Part shown: positions 1-8,229 of the stretch, in pieces
How the letters are laid out: every line of letters begins with the position of its first letter
How positions within the stretch are numbered: the stretch's first letter is position 1
Source: Planctomycetota bacterium
GTDB taxonomy: Bacteria > Planctomycetota > J058 > JAJDCQ01
DNA: 64,000 nt
Direction: 5' to 3'
NCBI GenBank assembly: GCA_029260755.1
Contig: JAJDCQ010000256.1
Coordinates: forward strand, 1-64,000
The notes under the pieces: model-generated
Seen by the model: only the letters and a program-made list of their open reading frames with translations
Databases searched by the model: none
What the model was told of the DNA's origin: nothing
Made by a program: the position numbers and the translations under genes

Positions 1-225
1 GACGCCGCGCTGACGTGTGTCATGGGCGCGGTCAGGAGCTGCGCTTCTTCCGCTCCTGGGATTCCCACTCCAGGCCGCGTGCCGCGGGGCGTCAGAGCTG
101 AAAGGCCCGATTCCGCTACATCGGAATGGTCAGGAGAGCCACATTTTGTGGGGTTCCCAGAACAGGAGCCAACTCCTTCCCTATACCTTCCGGGGTAGGG
201 GTCACTCGCTCCGACGGCGAGCCGG

Positions 226-3063
226 CTAGCGTGATCCGCCGGCCGCCGCCTCGATCCCCGTTCGGATCGCGTTGCGGAGGTTCTTCGCTTCCTCGATCGA
301 CGCCTTCCGGACGTCGGTCCGGGCCGTGTCGCGGGTCGACTGGGCGTGGATCCCGCGCTCGATCGCGGCCAGGGCGTCCTCGAGCCGACCGTGGCGGCGG
401 TGATGCTCGGCGAGGATGCCGAGCGGCTCCCATGAGTCGCGGACCAGCTCGGAGGAGGCGGTCGCGATCCGCTCGACCGGCCCGTCGAGCGGGCACGGCC
501 CGTCGGGGTGGTCCGCCGGAGCGGTGTGGGCGATCGCCCAGCGCGCTTCGAAGAGGAGCTGAGCTGCGTCGACGCTGATCGCCCAGAGCCGCATCGACCA
601 GCGGGGGAGCGTCGTCAGGCGCTCGAGGCCGTCGAGCGTGTCGGCGAGGAGCTCGACGACCCGGGCGTCGACCGGGCGGTCGGGATGCTGTCGCCGGTGC
701 CACCAGATCCCGTGGTTCAGCACGATCGCGGCCAGCATCGGCGCGCGCATGGCCCGGACCCGTTCCGGGTCGAGCGCCCGGCGCCAGAGCTCGTCGATCG
801 CCTCGCCGAGCGCCTTCCCGGTCGCCCCCGGGGCGAGGCGGAGGCACGTCGCGTTCTCGCCTCCCTCGTCGAATCTGCCGCTCTGGCTGGCGTCCTCGAG
901 GCGGCGCGTGATCCAGCGGAGCACCGACGGGGAGACGTCGCCCCGCTCGACCTCGCGCGCGACGAGGCGGTCGATCAGCCACCAGTGCTCGCGGATGGCG
1001 TCCTGGCGCGCCCGGTCGGCGTCCTCGCCGGCGTTCGCCGCCTCGCGCGCGGCTTGCTCGGCGTAGAGCTCGAGCAGCGCCGCGGCGGGCTCGGGGACGA
1101 GCGCCCGGTCGGCGCGGCGCGCGCTCCGGAGGCGGGCTCCCAGGTCGGCGTGCTCGGCGAGGATCTCGAGCGACGCCCGGTCGGGCGCCGCCTCGCCCAT
1201 GCCGTAGAGGGTGAGGCCGATGTCGAGGGCGCGAGGGTTGCGGCTCTCGTTCCCGTCCATCATCTGGTGCGCGAGCGGGCCGATGAGACTCGCCCAGACG
1301 CTCATCGCATCCGGATCGTCGGTCGGATCGTCCCGGCTCCGGAGGACGAGGAGGATCCGGAGCGTCCGGATGAGGTCATCGCCGTCGGGCGCGGCCTTGT
1401 CGCCCGACCAGTCGCGGAAGAACGTGGCGAGGTCGTTCGCGAGCGCGTTCGATGGGTTCCACTCCGGCGTCACCTCGGCCAGGGCGAGCAGGCGACCGGG
1501 CAGCTCGGCCCGGAGATTGGCGACCTCCTCCGGGGCGCTCGGCCCGACGATCGCGGCGATGCGGCGCTCGAGGACCGCGTGGCGAAGCGAGGCGTCGCCC
1601 CCGCCGCCGAGCGCGGCGAGCGTCGCCGTCGTCGTCCTCGGCCTCGGGGGGACCTTCCCGTGCCGGATCGCCTCGGCGAGCACGACCGCCACGGGTGTTC
1701 CGTTCGCGAGGATGGGGCCTTCGTCGAGGTCGAGCCGTCCCGCGCCGATCAGCTCCGCGAGCGCGGCGATCCTGGCGCTCGCGAGGACGCAGACCACGGC
1801 GGTCCGTCGGTCCGACTCGAGGAACCTCGGGAGCTCGTCTCCGGCGACGAGCGCGCGAAGCTGGTCGACGACCTTCCGACGCGGGCGCAGGTCGGGGTCG
1901 TGGTCGCCGCGGGCCTCGGCCTCGGCGAGGAGCCGGTGGATCTCCTCGAGCGCCTCGAGGTCGCCTCGGCAGGCACGCTCGAAGATCGGCTCCCGCTCGG
2001 CGCGCCCGCGGGCGGCCGTCGCCAGGCGGGTTCGCGATCGCAGGATGACGACGGTTCCGAGCCCCGTCGCCGCGGCGACCACCGCGACCGCGGCCAGGGC
2101 GCCGAGCGTGGCGGTTCGGCGCGCGCCGCGGGCCGGCACGATCCGTCGCCCCACGCGACGGAGCCGGCCGATCGGCCTCGCGTGGGTCGGGACGTCGCTC
2201 GCCCACCGCTGGAGATCCTCGGCGAGGGCGGCGGCGCTCGGGTAGCGGTCGGCGACGCGCTTCTCGAGCGCTTTCAGGCAGACCGCCTCGAGGTCGCGCG
2301 AGAGCTCCGGCGCCAGATCGCGCGGTGGCCTCGGGTGCTTCGTGAGGACGGCCGTCATCGTCGCGACCGGGGAGTCGCCCTGAAACGGCGCCACGCCGGT
2401 GAGGAGACGGTAGAGAATCGCCCCGAGCGCCCAGACGTCGGTCGCCGGCCCGAGCGCGTCGGCCCCGTCCCCGTCGTCCTCGGGGCCGCCGAGCTGCTCG
2501 GGCGACATGTACGCCGGCGTCCCGACCACCTGGCCGGTGCGCGTGAGGCGCTCGCCGCGCAGATCGGCGGCGAGGCCGAAGTCGAGGACGCGCGGCGTCC
2601 CGGTCGTCGCATCGATGATGACGTTCGCCGGCTTGAGGTCGCGGTGGAGCACCCCGCCCTCGTGCGCGTGCTCCACCGCGCCGGCCAGCCGGGCGACCAG
2701 CGAGGCGCCCTCCTCGGCCGGGATCGGACCCTCGCGCGCCGCGAGCGGCTCGCCGTCGACGAGCTCCATCACGTACCACGGGCAGCCGTCCTCGATGCCC
2801 GTTGTGAACACCCGGACGATCCCCGGATGCCCGTCGAGGCGCGCGGCGACCTCCACCTCGCGCCGGAAGCGGGCGAGCGCCTCGTCGCCGGCGTCGGCGG
2901 CGATCTCGGGGAGGATGACCTTGAGGGCGTAGGCGGCGCCGGTCTCGGCGTGGCGGACCCGGTAGACGGCGCCCATGCCGCCGCGTCCGAGCTCGGACTC
3001 GATGACGAACGATCCGACCCGGCCTCCGACGCGATCGGTCGATCTCCGGGGCATCTCATTCAC
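226..3063 (-). CDS. Ser/Thr protein kinase with TM helix and large C-terminal helical domain
   Basis: Gly loop GRGGMGAVYRVRH, ALKVI, HRDLKPANV, DFGLA, TPAYMSPEQ; TM near ATLGALAAVAVVAAATGLGTVVIL. ORF-track start is GTG; an in-frame ATG lies three codons in (MPRRSTD). Confidence 0.93.
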   Translation of the reverse strand: MNEMPRRSTDRVGGRVGSFVIESELGRGGMGAVYRVRHAETGAAYALKVILPEIAADAGDEALARFRREVEVAARLDGHPGIVRVFTTGIEDGCPWYVMELVDGEPLAAREGPIPAEEGASLVARLAGAVEHAHEGGVLHRDLKPANVIIDATTGTPRVLDFGLAADLRGERLTRTGQVVGTPAYMSPEQLGGPEDDGDGADALGPATDVWALGAILYRLLTGVAPFQGDSPVATMTAVLTKHPRPPRDLAPELSRDLEAVCLKALEKRVADRYPSAAALAEDLQRWASDVPTHARPIGRLRRVGRRIVPARGARRTATLGALAAVAVVAAATGLGTVVILRSRTRLATAARGRAEREPIFERACRGDLEALEEIHRLLAEAEARGDHDPDLRPRRKVVDQLRALVAGDELPRFLESDRRTAVVCVLASARIAALAELIGAGRLDLDEGPILANGTPVAVVLAEAIRHGKVPPRPRTTTATLAALGGGGDASLRHAVLERRIAAIVGPSAPEEVANLRAELPGRLLALAEVTPEWNPSNALANDLATFFRDWSGDKAAPDGDDLIRTLRILLVLRSRDDPTDDPDAMSVWASLIGPLAHQMMDGNESRNPRALDIGLTLYGMGEAAPDRASLEILAEHADLGARLRSARRADRALVPEPAAALLELYAEQAAREAANAGEDADRARQDAIREHWWLIDRLVAREVERGDVSPSVLRWITRRLEDASQSGRFDEGGENATCLRLAPGATGKALGEAIDELWRRALDPERVRAMRAPMLAAIVLNHGIWWHRRQHPDRPVDARVVELLADTLDGLERLTTLPRWSMRLWAISVDAAQLLFEARWAIAHTAPADHPDGPCPLDGPVERIATASSELVRDSWEPLGILAEHHRRHGRLEDALAAIERGIHAQSTRDTARTDVRKASIEEAKNLRNAIRTGIEAAAGGSR

Positions 3064-3146
3064 GCCCTGTCGCCCTCTGGATCCGTGGACCTCGATGAGG
3101 ATAGCGTCCGCGGTCGGCCGCGCGCGATGGCCGGGGAGGTGACGGC

Positions 3147-4643
3147 GTGACGAGAACGGGACGGAGGGGGGGAGCGGCGGTCCTGCTGACGCTCGTCGCG
3201 GCGGTCGGCGGCGCCCGAGGGCTCGCGGCCGACGGAGATGACGAGCGCCCGACGAAGAAGGTGCTCATCGTCGGTATCGACGGGCTCCGCCCCGACGCCC
3301 TCGTCGCCGCGCGGACGCCCACGTTCGACGCCCTCATCGCCGACGGCGCGATCAGCCTCGATGCGTGGGCCGGCGACCGGACGGTGAGCGGGCCGGGCTG
3401 GTCGAGCCTGCTGACCGGCGTCTGGCGTGACAAGCACGGCGTGTCGGACAACGACTTCGGCGGCCGGCGCTACGACCGCTACCCGTGCTTCTTCGAGCGG
3501 GTGAAGGAGGCGCGCCCCGACGCGGTCACCGCGTCGTTCGTCTCGTGGCTCCCGATCGACGAGCTCATCGTCGAGAGCTCCGGCGCCGACATCCGGTTCG
3601 CCCATCACTACGGCGACGACGGGGACGCCCGCTGCGTCGAGCGCGCGGAGAAGGCGCTTCGCGAGTCGGACCCCGACGTCGTCTTCGTCTACTTCGGCGA
3701 CGTCGACGTGGCCGGCCACGACCACGGGTTCCATCCGACCGTTCCGCCCTACGTCGCGCAGATCGAGGAGGTCGACGGCCAGGTCGCGCGGCTCCTCGCC
3801 GCGATCCGCGCCCGGAAGAGCTACGCCGAGGAGGACTGGCTGATCCTCGCGAGCACCGACCACGGCGGCGTCCTCGACGGCGGGCATGGCGGCGGCGAGC
3901 TGCCGAAGCGACGGATCTTCTACCTGGCGAGCGGCGCGGCCGCGGCGCGCGGCGTCCTCGGCGGGACGGTCAACCAGGTGGACGTCCCCGTCACGGCGAT
4001 GACCCACCTCGGAATCGCGATCGATCCGGCGTGGGGCCTCGACGGCCGGGTGAGCGGGCTCGCGAGCCGGACCGCGTTCGGCGAGAACCTCATCTACAAC
4101 GGCGACGCCGAGCGGAGCACGCCGACGCGCGACCTCGGCGTGAACCGGGGCGTCGCCGGCTGGCGCGACCTCGGCAGCGTCACCGTCATCGACTACGGCG
4201 CCGATCAGTTCCCGGGGCCGCGCTCGCCCGGCCCGCGCAAGCGCGGGCGGTGCTTCTTCTCGGGCGGCGGCCGGGCGGACGCCGAGATGAGCCAGCGGAT
4301 CGACGTCGCCGACGTGGCCAGCGTCATCGACGAGGGCGGCGCGCGCTGGGAGCTCGCCGGCTGGCTCGGCGGCTACGAGAAGCAGCGCGATCAGGCGAGC
4401 GTCGAGGCGCGCTTCCTCGACGCGCGCGGAGGGACGCTCGCCGCGGCGACGATCGGTCCGGTCACCCTGGAGGATCGCAAGGGCGTCACCGGTCTCTGGC
4501 GACGCCGCGCCGAGGGGGCCGTGCCGGCGGGCACCCGGCGGATCGTGATCACGCTCCGCGCCGAGGTCGGGGGCGGACAGAACGACGGCTATGCCGACGA
4601 CCTCTCGCTCGTGCTGCGCGCGGCGAAGGGGCGGCGCGAGTGA
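3147..4643 (+). CDS. Secreted type I phosphodiesterase / nucleotide pyrophosphatase (alkaline phosphatase superfamily) with C-terminal jelly-roll-like domain
   Basis: Signal peptide, KKVLIVGIDGLRPDAL, GPGWSSLLTGVWRDKHGV, STDHGG metal-binding motifs; C-terminus NLIYNGDAE...GWRDLG. Confidence 0.88.
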   Translation: MTRTGRRGGAAVLLTLVAAVGGARGLAADGDDERPTKKVLIVGIDGLRPDALVAARTPTFDALIADGAISLDAWAGDRTVSGPGWSSLLTGVWRDKHGVSDNDFGGRRYDRYPCFFERVKEARPDAVTASFVSWLPIDELIVESSGADIRFAHHYGDDGDARCVERAEKALRESDPDVVFVYFGDVDVAGHDHGFHPTVPPYVAQIEEVDGQVARLLAAIRARKSYAEEDWLILASTDHGGVLDGGHGGGELPKRRIFYLASGAAAARGVLGGTVNQVDVPVTAMTHLGIAIDPAWGLDGRVSGLASRTAFGENLIYNGDAERSTPTRDLGVNRGVAGWRDLGSVTVIDYGADQFPGPRSPGPRKRGRCFFSGGGRADAEMSQRIDVADVASVIDEGGARWELAGWLGGYEKQRDQASVEARFLDARGGTLAAATIGPVTLEDRKGVTGLWRRRAEGAVPAGTRRIVITLRAEVGGGQNDGYADDLSLVLRAAKGRRE

Positions 4644-6323
4644 TCACCGCTCGATCGTGAACGTGACCGCGCGAGGCGCGCCCTCGGGGTCGTTCTCGCC
4701 GATCCGCGTCCCGAAGGGCGTCGCCGAGACGGTCCACGCGCCGGGCGACATGCCGCTCCACGGCTTGATGTTGCCGGTCGGCTTGTCGTCGCCCGAGAGG
4801 ATGTAGGGCCAGTCGCGCTCGTCGCGCTTCTTCGGCTTGCCGTTCACGGCGAAGCGGACGCCGCCGATCTCGCGCGGGAACGTGTTCGCGCGGATCGTGA
4901 TCTCGTTCCTCGGCACGCCGAGCTCGGACAGCACGATCAGATCGCCGTCCTCGAGCGGATCGAACGCGGGGATGGGCGCGTCGGTCGTCGCGTCCATGAG
5001 GGTGAAGCTCACGACCGCCGGGCCCAGGGCGCGCGCCCGGAGCTTGCCGCGGGCGTCGAGCTCGGCCGCCTGACCGGCCGCGACCGCCGCCGCCTTGCCG
5101 CCCTCGCGGCCGAAGCGGACCTTGCCCTCGGTCACCTCGAGCCAGCTCCGCGTCGCCTCGCTGCCGAGGCGGAAGCGCGTGCCGACCACCTCGACCTGCG
5201 CGAGCGGTGTCGTGATCGTCATCGGGCGTCCCCGCGGCTGCGCGGCGACGACGCACGAGAGCAGGCCGACCTCGAGCTGCACGTGCTTCGGGCCGTCGCC
5301 GACGAGGGTGGCGCGCGTCCCCGGGCCGAGGCGCATCCGGGTGCCGTCGGCGTAGGCGAGCATGAGGCTCGCGCCGCCGGGCACCGTGACCTCGGCGCCG
5401 GCGAAGAGCTCGGCGCCGGCCGCGGCGGTCGCCTCGACGGGGCCGGCGACGCCGGGCTGGCGCCCGCGAGTGCTCGCCCCGCCGCCGACGCGGAGGACGG
5501 TCGCGATCGCCCGGCCGACCGAGACGGGGGGCGTCGGCTCCGGGGCCGGGGGAGTCGGCCTCTCGGTCGGCTGCGTCTCGACGGGCGGTCGCGCGGGCTC
5601 GTCCTCGGGGGAGGGCGTCGGCGGGGCCTCGGGAGCGTCGTCGGGACGATGCTCGGGTGTGGGAGCGGTGGTGGGCGCGTCGTTCGGATCGTGCGTCGGC
5701 TCCGGCGTCGGAGCGGGTCGATCGACGGGCGTCTCGGGCGTCGGCGAGTCGCCTCCGCCGAGATGATCGGCGACCGTCTCGCCGCCGCCCTCGATCACGC
5801 GATCGGCGGGACGCCCGGCGACGCCCTCGCCGCTCGGCGCCGGCGTGCTCGTTCCCGAGCCTCTCAGGATCCCGATGAACACGGCGAGCAGGACGGCCGC
5901 CGCGATCGCGGCGATCCACGCGGTCGGCGCGGCGCTCGCCGCGGGCCGCGCGACCACGGGCCGGGCCCTTCGGGCGGTCCGGGGGCGCCGATCGGACGCG
6001 GGGCGCGGGGCGGCGGGCTCGACGACGTCCGGATCGTCGGTGACGGCCGCGACCGGCAGCGCGTCGCCGCCCGCGTCCGCGGCCACAGGGTCGGTCGCTC
6101 CCGTCGTCCCACTTCCCTCGGCGACGCGCGCCGCGGCGCCGCCGACCTCGGCGAGCTTGCCGTGGAGCGCCGCCGTCTCGACGAAGATTCGCCGCGCGGC
6201 GAGGTCGTCGAGGAGGCGCCGCTCGAGCCCGAGGATCTCCTCCTCGTCGCTCACCCGATCGAGGAAGCGGATGACCGCCTCGACGAGGTCGACGTCGTCG
6301 GTCGGGCGCTGCTCGCGGGTCAT
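4644..6323 (-). CDS. FecR-domain membrane protein (putative sigma regulator) with TM helix and PTPEP-rich linker
   Basis: TM AWIAAIAAAVLLAVFIGIL, Pro-rich linker, FecR-like 'LAQVEVVGTRFRLGSEATRSWLEVTEGKVRFG'. Start chosen at ATG 6323 (MTREQRPTDDVDLVE), 4-nt overlap with the sigma gene. Confidence 0.85.
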   Translation of the reverse strand: MTREQRPTDDVDLVEAVIRFLDRVSDEEEILGLERRLLDDLAARRIFVETAALHGKLAEVGGAAARVAEGSGTTGATDPVAADAGGDALPVAAVTDDPDVVEPAAPRPASDRRPRTARRARPVVARPAASAAPTAWIAAIAAAVLLAVFIGILRGSGTSTPAPSGEGVAGRPADRVIEGGGETVADHLGGGDSPTPETPVDRPAPTPEPTHDPNDAPTTAPTPEHRPDDAPEAPPTPSPEDEPARPPVETQPTERPTPPAPEPTPPVSVGRAIATVLRVGGGASTRGRQPGVAGPVEATAAAGAELFAGAEVTVPGGASLMLAYADGTRMRLGPGTRATLVGDGPKHVQLEVGLLSCVVAAQPRGRPMTITTPLAQVEVVGTRFRLGSEATRSWLEVTEGKVRFGREGGKAAAVAAGQAAELDARGKLRARALGPAVVSFTLMDATTDAPIPAFDPLEDGDLIVLSELGVPRNEITIRANTFPREIGGVRFAVNGKPKKRDERDWPYILSGDDKPTGNIKPWSGMSPGAWTVSATPFGTRIGENDPEGAPRAVTFTIER

Positions 6324-6907
6324 CGATGAATCCCCTGCGCCTGGAGCTTGCCCCGGACGCACTCGCGGAGCGTCTTGTGGATGCGCGAGAGGCTGACGTA
6401 GATCGTGTTCACCGGCTTCCCGAGCTGGGCGGCCAGCTCCTGGCCGCCCTTGCCTTCCCCGTAGCGCGCCTCGACGATCCGCCGCGCCTTCGGCGACAGC
6501 TTCCCGAGGCACCGCCGCAGCGCCTCGAGCGCCTCGACCTGATCGTCCTCGTCGGGTCGCTCGTCCCAGCACCCGTCGAGGCCGTCGAGCACCTCCGCGT
6601 CGAGGGTGCGGAGCTTCTTCTTGCGGGCGGCGTTCAGCGACTCGAGGCGCGCGACCCGGCGGACCCACCGGGGGAACCCCTCGGCGTCCTCGACGACGTG
6701 GCCCTTCTCGAGCACGATGATGCCGACCTCCTGAAAGACGTCCTCGGCCAGATACGGGTCGCGGACGATGGAGGTGACGTAGCTGAGGATCATCGCCCGG
6801 TGCCGCAGCAGCAGCCGCACCAGGTCGTCGCGCTCGAGGTTTCCCGTGGCGGGCCCCCCTTTCGACGGGACGCGCCCTTGCCCTCCGAAAGGCGAACGTC
6901 CCGTCAT
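6320..6907 (-). CDS. RNA polymerase sigma factor, ECF-like (sigma-70 family)
   Basis: LLLRHRAMILSYVTSIVRDPYLAEDVFQEVGI (region 2) and LSPKARRIVEARYGEGKGGQELAAQLGKPVNTIYVSLSRIHKTLRECV (region 4). Confidence 0.87.
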   Translation of the reverse strand: MTGRSPFGGQGRVPSKGGPATGNLERDDLVRLLLRHRAMILSYVTSIVRDPYLAEDVFQEVGIIVLEKGHVVEDAEGFPRWVRRVARLESLNAARKKKLRTLDAEVLDGLDGCWDERPDEDDQVEALEALRRCLGKLSPKARRIVEARYGEGKGGQELAAQLGKPVNTIYVSLSRIHKTLRECVRGKLQAQGIHR

Positions 6908-8033
6908 GGTCGAGTCTTTACACCGAACCGAGAAAGACCAGCGGCCGCCCCGGTGGGGTGCGCCGAAGTTGCTCGTTGCCAGCGTGTTGGCGCTCGCGGC
7001 CGTCTCGGCGGTCGCGGCGATCTCCGCCGGCGACGACGACGACCGCGGCGGCGAGGCTCTCCCGCGGGGCGAGGCCGGGATCGCCGCCGAGCACCCCGGC
7101 GACCGCGCCATCGGCTCCGACCCGCGGGTGCTCCTCGCCGAGAGCTTCGAGGAGGGCGAGATCGCCGACCTCGGCAAGCGCTGGACGAGCGTGAAGAACC
7201 CGAAGGGACGCGCCCTCGCCTTCATCGACGACGCGCCGGCCGGCGCGCACGGACGGCGGTCGCTGCAGATCACCGCGACCCTCGATCAGGACACCGGCGG
7301 GCATCTCTACACGCCGCTGCCGAGCCCGGTCGACCGCGTCTTCGCGCGGTTCTACGTGCGCTTCCCCGAGGGCGCGAGCTACACCCATCACTTCGTCCAC
7401 CTCGGCGGCTACCGTCCCGTCACGCCCTGGCCTCAGGGCGGCGCCGGCGAGCGTCCGGCGGGCGACGAGCGGATGACGGTCGGCATCGAACCGTTCGGCG
7501 ACTGGGGACGGCAGCCGGCGCCCGGCGCCTGGGGCTTCTACTCCTACTGGCACGAGATGGTCGCGAGCCCCGACGGGAAGTTCTGGGGCAACGTCCACCG
7601 TCCCCGGAAGCCGCGCCCGGTGCCGGCCGGACGCTGGCAGTGCGTCGAGGTGATGCTCGCCCTCAACTCGTTCGACGAGGCCGGCGCGCCGCGCCGCGAC
7701 GGCGAGCTCGCCCTGTGGCTCGACGGCGATCCGGTTCTCCACGTCCGGCCGGGAGCGCGGGGGCGGACCGTCGGCAAGGGCGGCATCACCGAGGTCGCCG
7801 CGCCCGACGCCGGCGGAGAGGGCGGAGACGACGATGGCCTCGAGGCGCTCGAGGGCATCGCGTGGCGCAAGAGCCCCGAGCTGCAGATCGACTTCTTCTG
7901 GCTGCTCTACTACGTCACCGAGGGAGCGCTCGATCGGATGAAGGTCCGCGAGAAGCCCGCGACCCAGTCCGTTCGCTTCGACGACATCGTCGTGGCGACC
8001 GAGTACGTCGGGCCGATCACCGGCCCCCGTTGA
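6906..8033 (+). CDS. Secreted jelly-roll (concanavalin-like / polysaccharide lyase-like) protein
   Basis: N-terminal hydrophobic signal LLVASVLALAAVSAVAAISA; FARFYVRFPEGASYTHHFVHLGGY, GRWQCVEVMLALNSF, DGELALWLDGDPVLHV resemble concanavalin-like lectin/lyase folds. Confidence 0.7.
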   Translation: MVESLHRTEKDQRPPRWGAPKLLVASVLALAAVSAVAAISAGDDDDRGGEALPRGEAGIAAEHPGDRAIGSDPRVLLAESFEEGEIADLGKRWTSVKNPKGRALAFIDDAPAGAHGRRSLQITATLDQDTGGHLYTPLPSPVDRVFARFYVRFPEGASYTHHFVHLGGYRPVTPWPQGGAGERPAGDERMTVGIEPFGDWGRQPAPGAWGFYSYWHEMVASPDGKFWGNVHRPRKPRPVPAGRWQCVEVMLALNSFDEAGAPRRDGELALWLDGDPVLHVRPGARGRTVGKGGITEVAAPDAGGEGGDDDGLEALEGIAWRKSPELQIDFFWLLYYVTEGALDRMKVREKPATQSVRFDDIVVATEYVGPITGPR

Positions 8034-8108
8034 CCCCTTGATCCACCGGAACAGGACTCCCGGGCAGAGCATCGCGACGCATCGGCAGAGGCTCGGCGAC
8101 GCCCGAAC

Positions 8109-8195
8109 CAATCCATGCAATCCGCGTCATCCGCGGTTCGGTCTCTCCGGGTGGCGAACGAACGGGAACCGCGGATTGTCGGATTGACTGGATTG
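8109..8195. repeat. Intergenic long inverted repeat, 'aatccgc/aatccg' family
   Basis: Left arm 8109-8139 CAATCCATGCAATCCGCGTCATCCGCGGTTC pairs with right arm 8166-8195 GAACCGCGGATTGTCGGATTGACTGGATTG (near-perfect inverted); lies between convergent genes. Confidence 0.85.
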
Positions 8196-8229
8196 CGAGC
8201 TGCCAGCACGGGAGTCATTGCCGACTCGG

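Noticed and set aside
1-225. Left edge of window
   Set aside because: Short ORFs only, no supported gene; may be intergenic or the end of a feature outside the window.
508-3150. 880-aa plus-strand ORF opposite the first kinase
   Set aside because: Antisense to a motif-complete kinase; composition (Arg/Glu/Asp-rich, no domain motifs) is typical of shadow ORFs in very GC-rich DNA.
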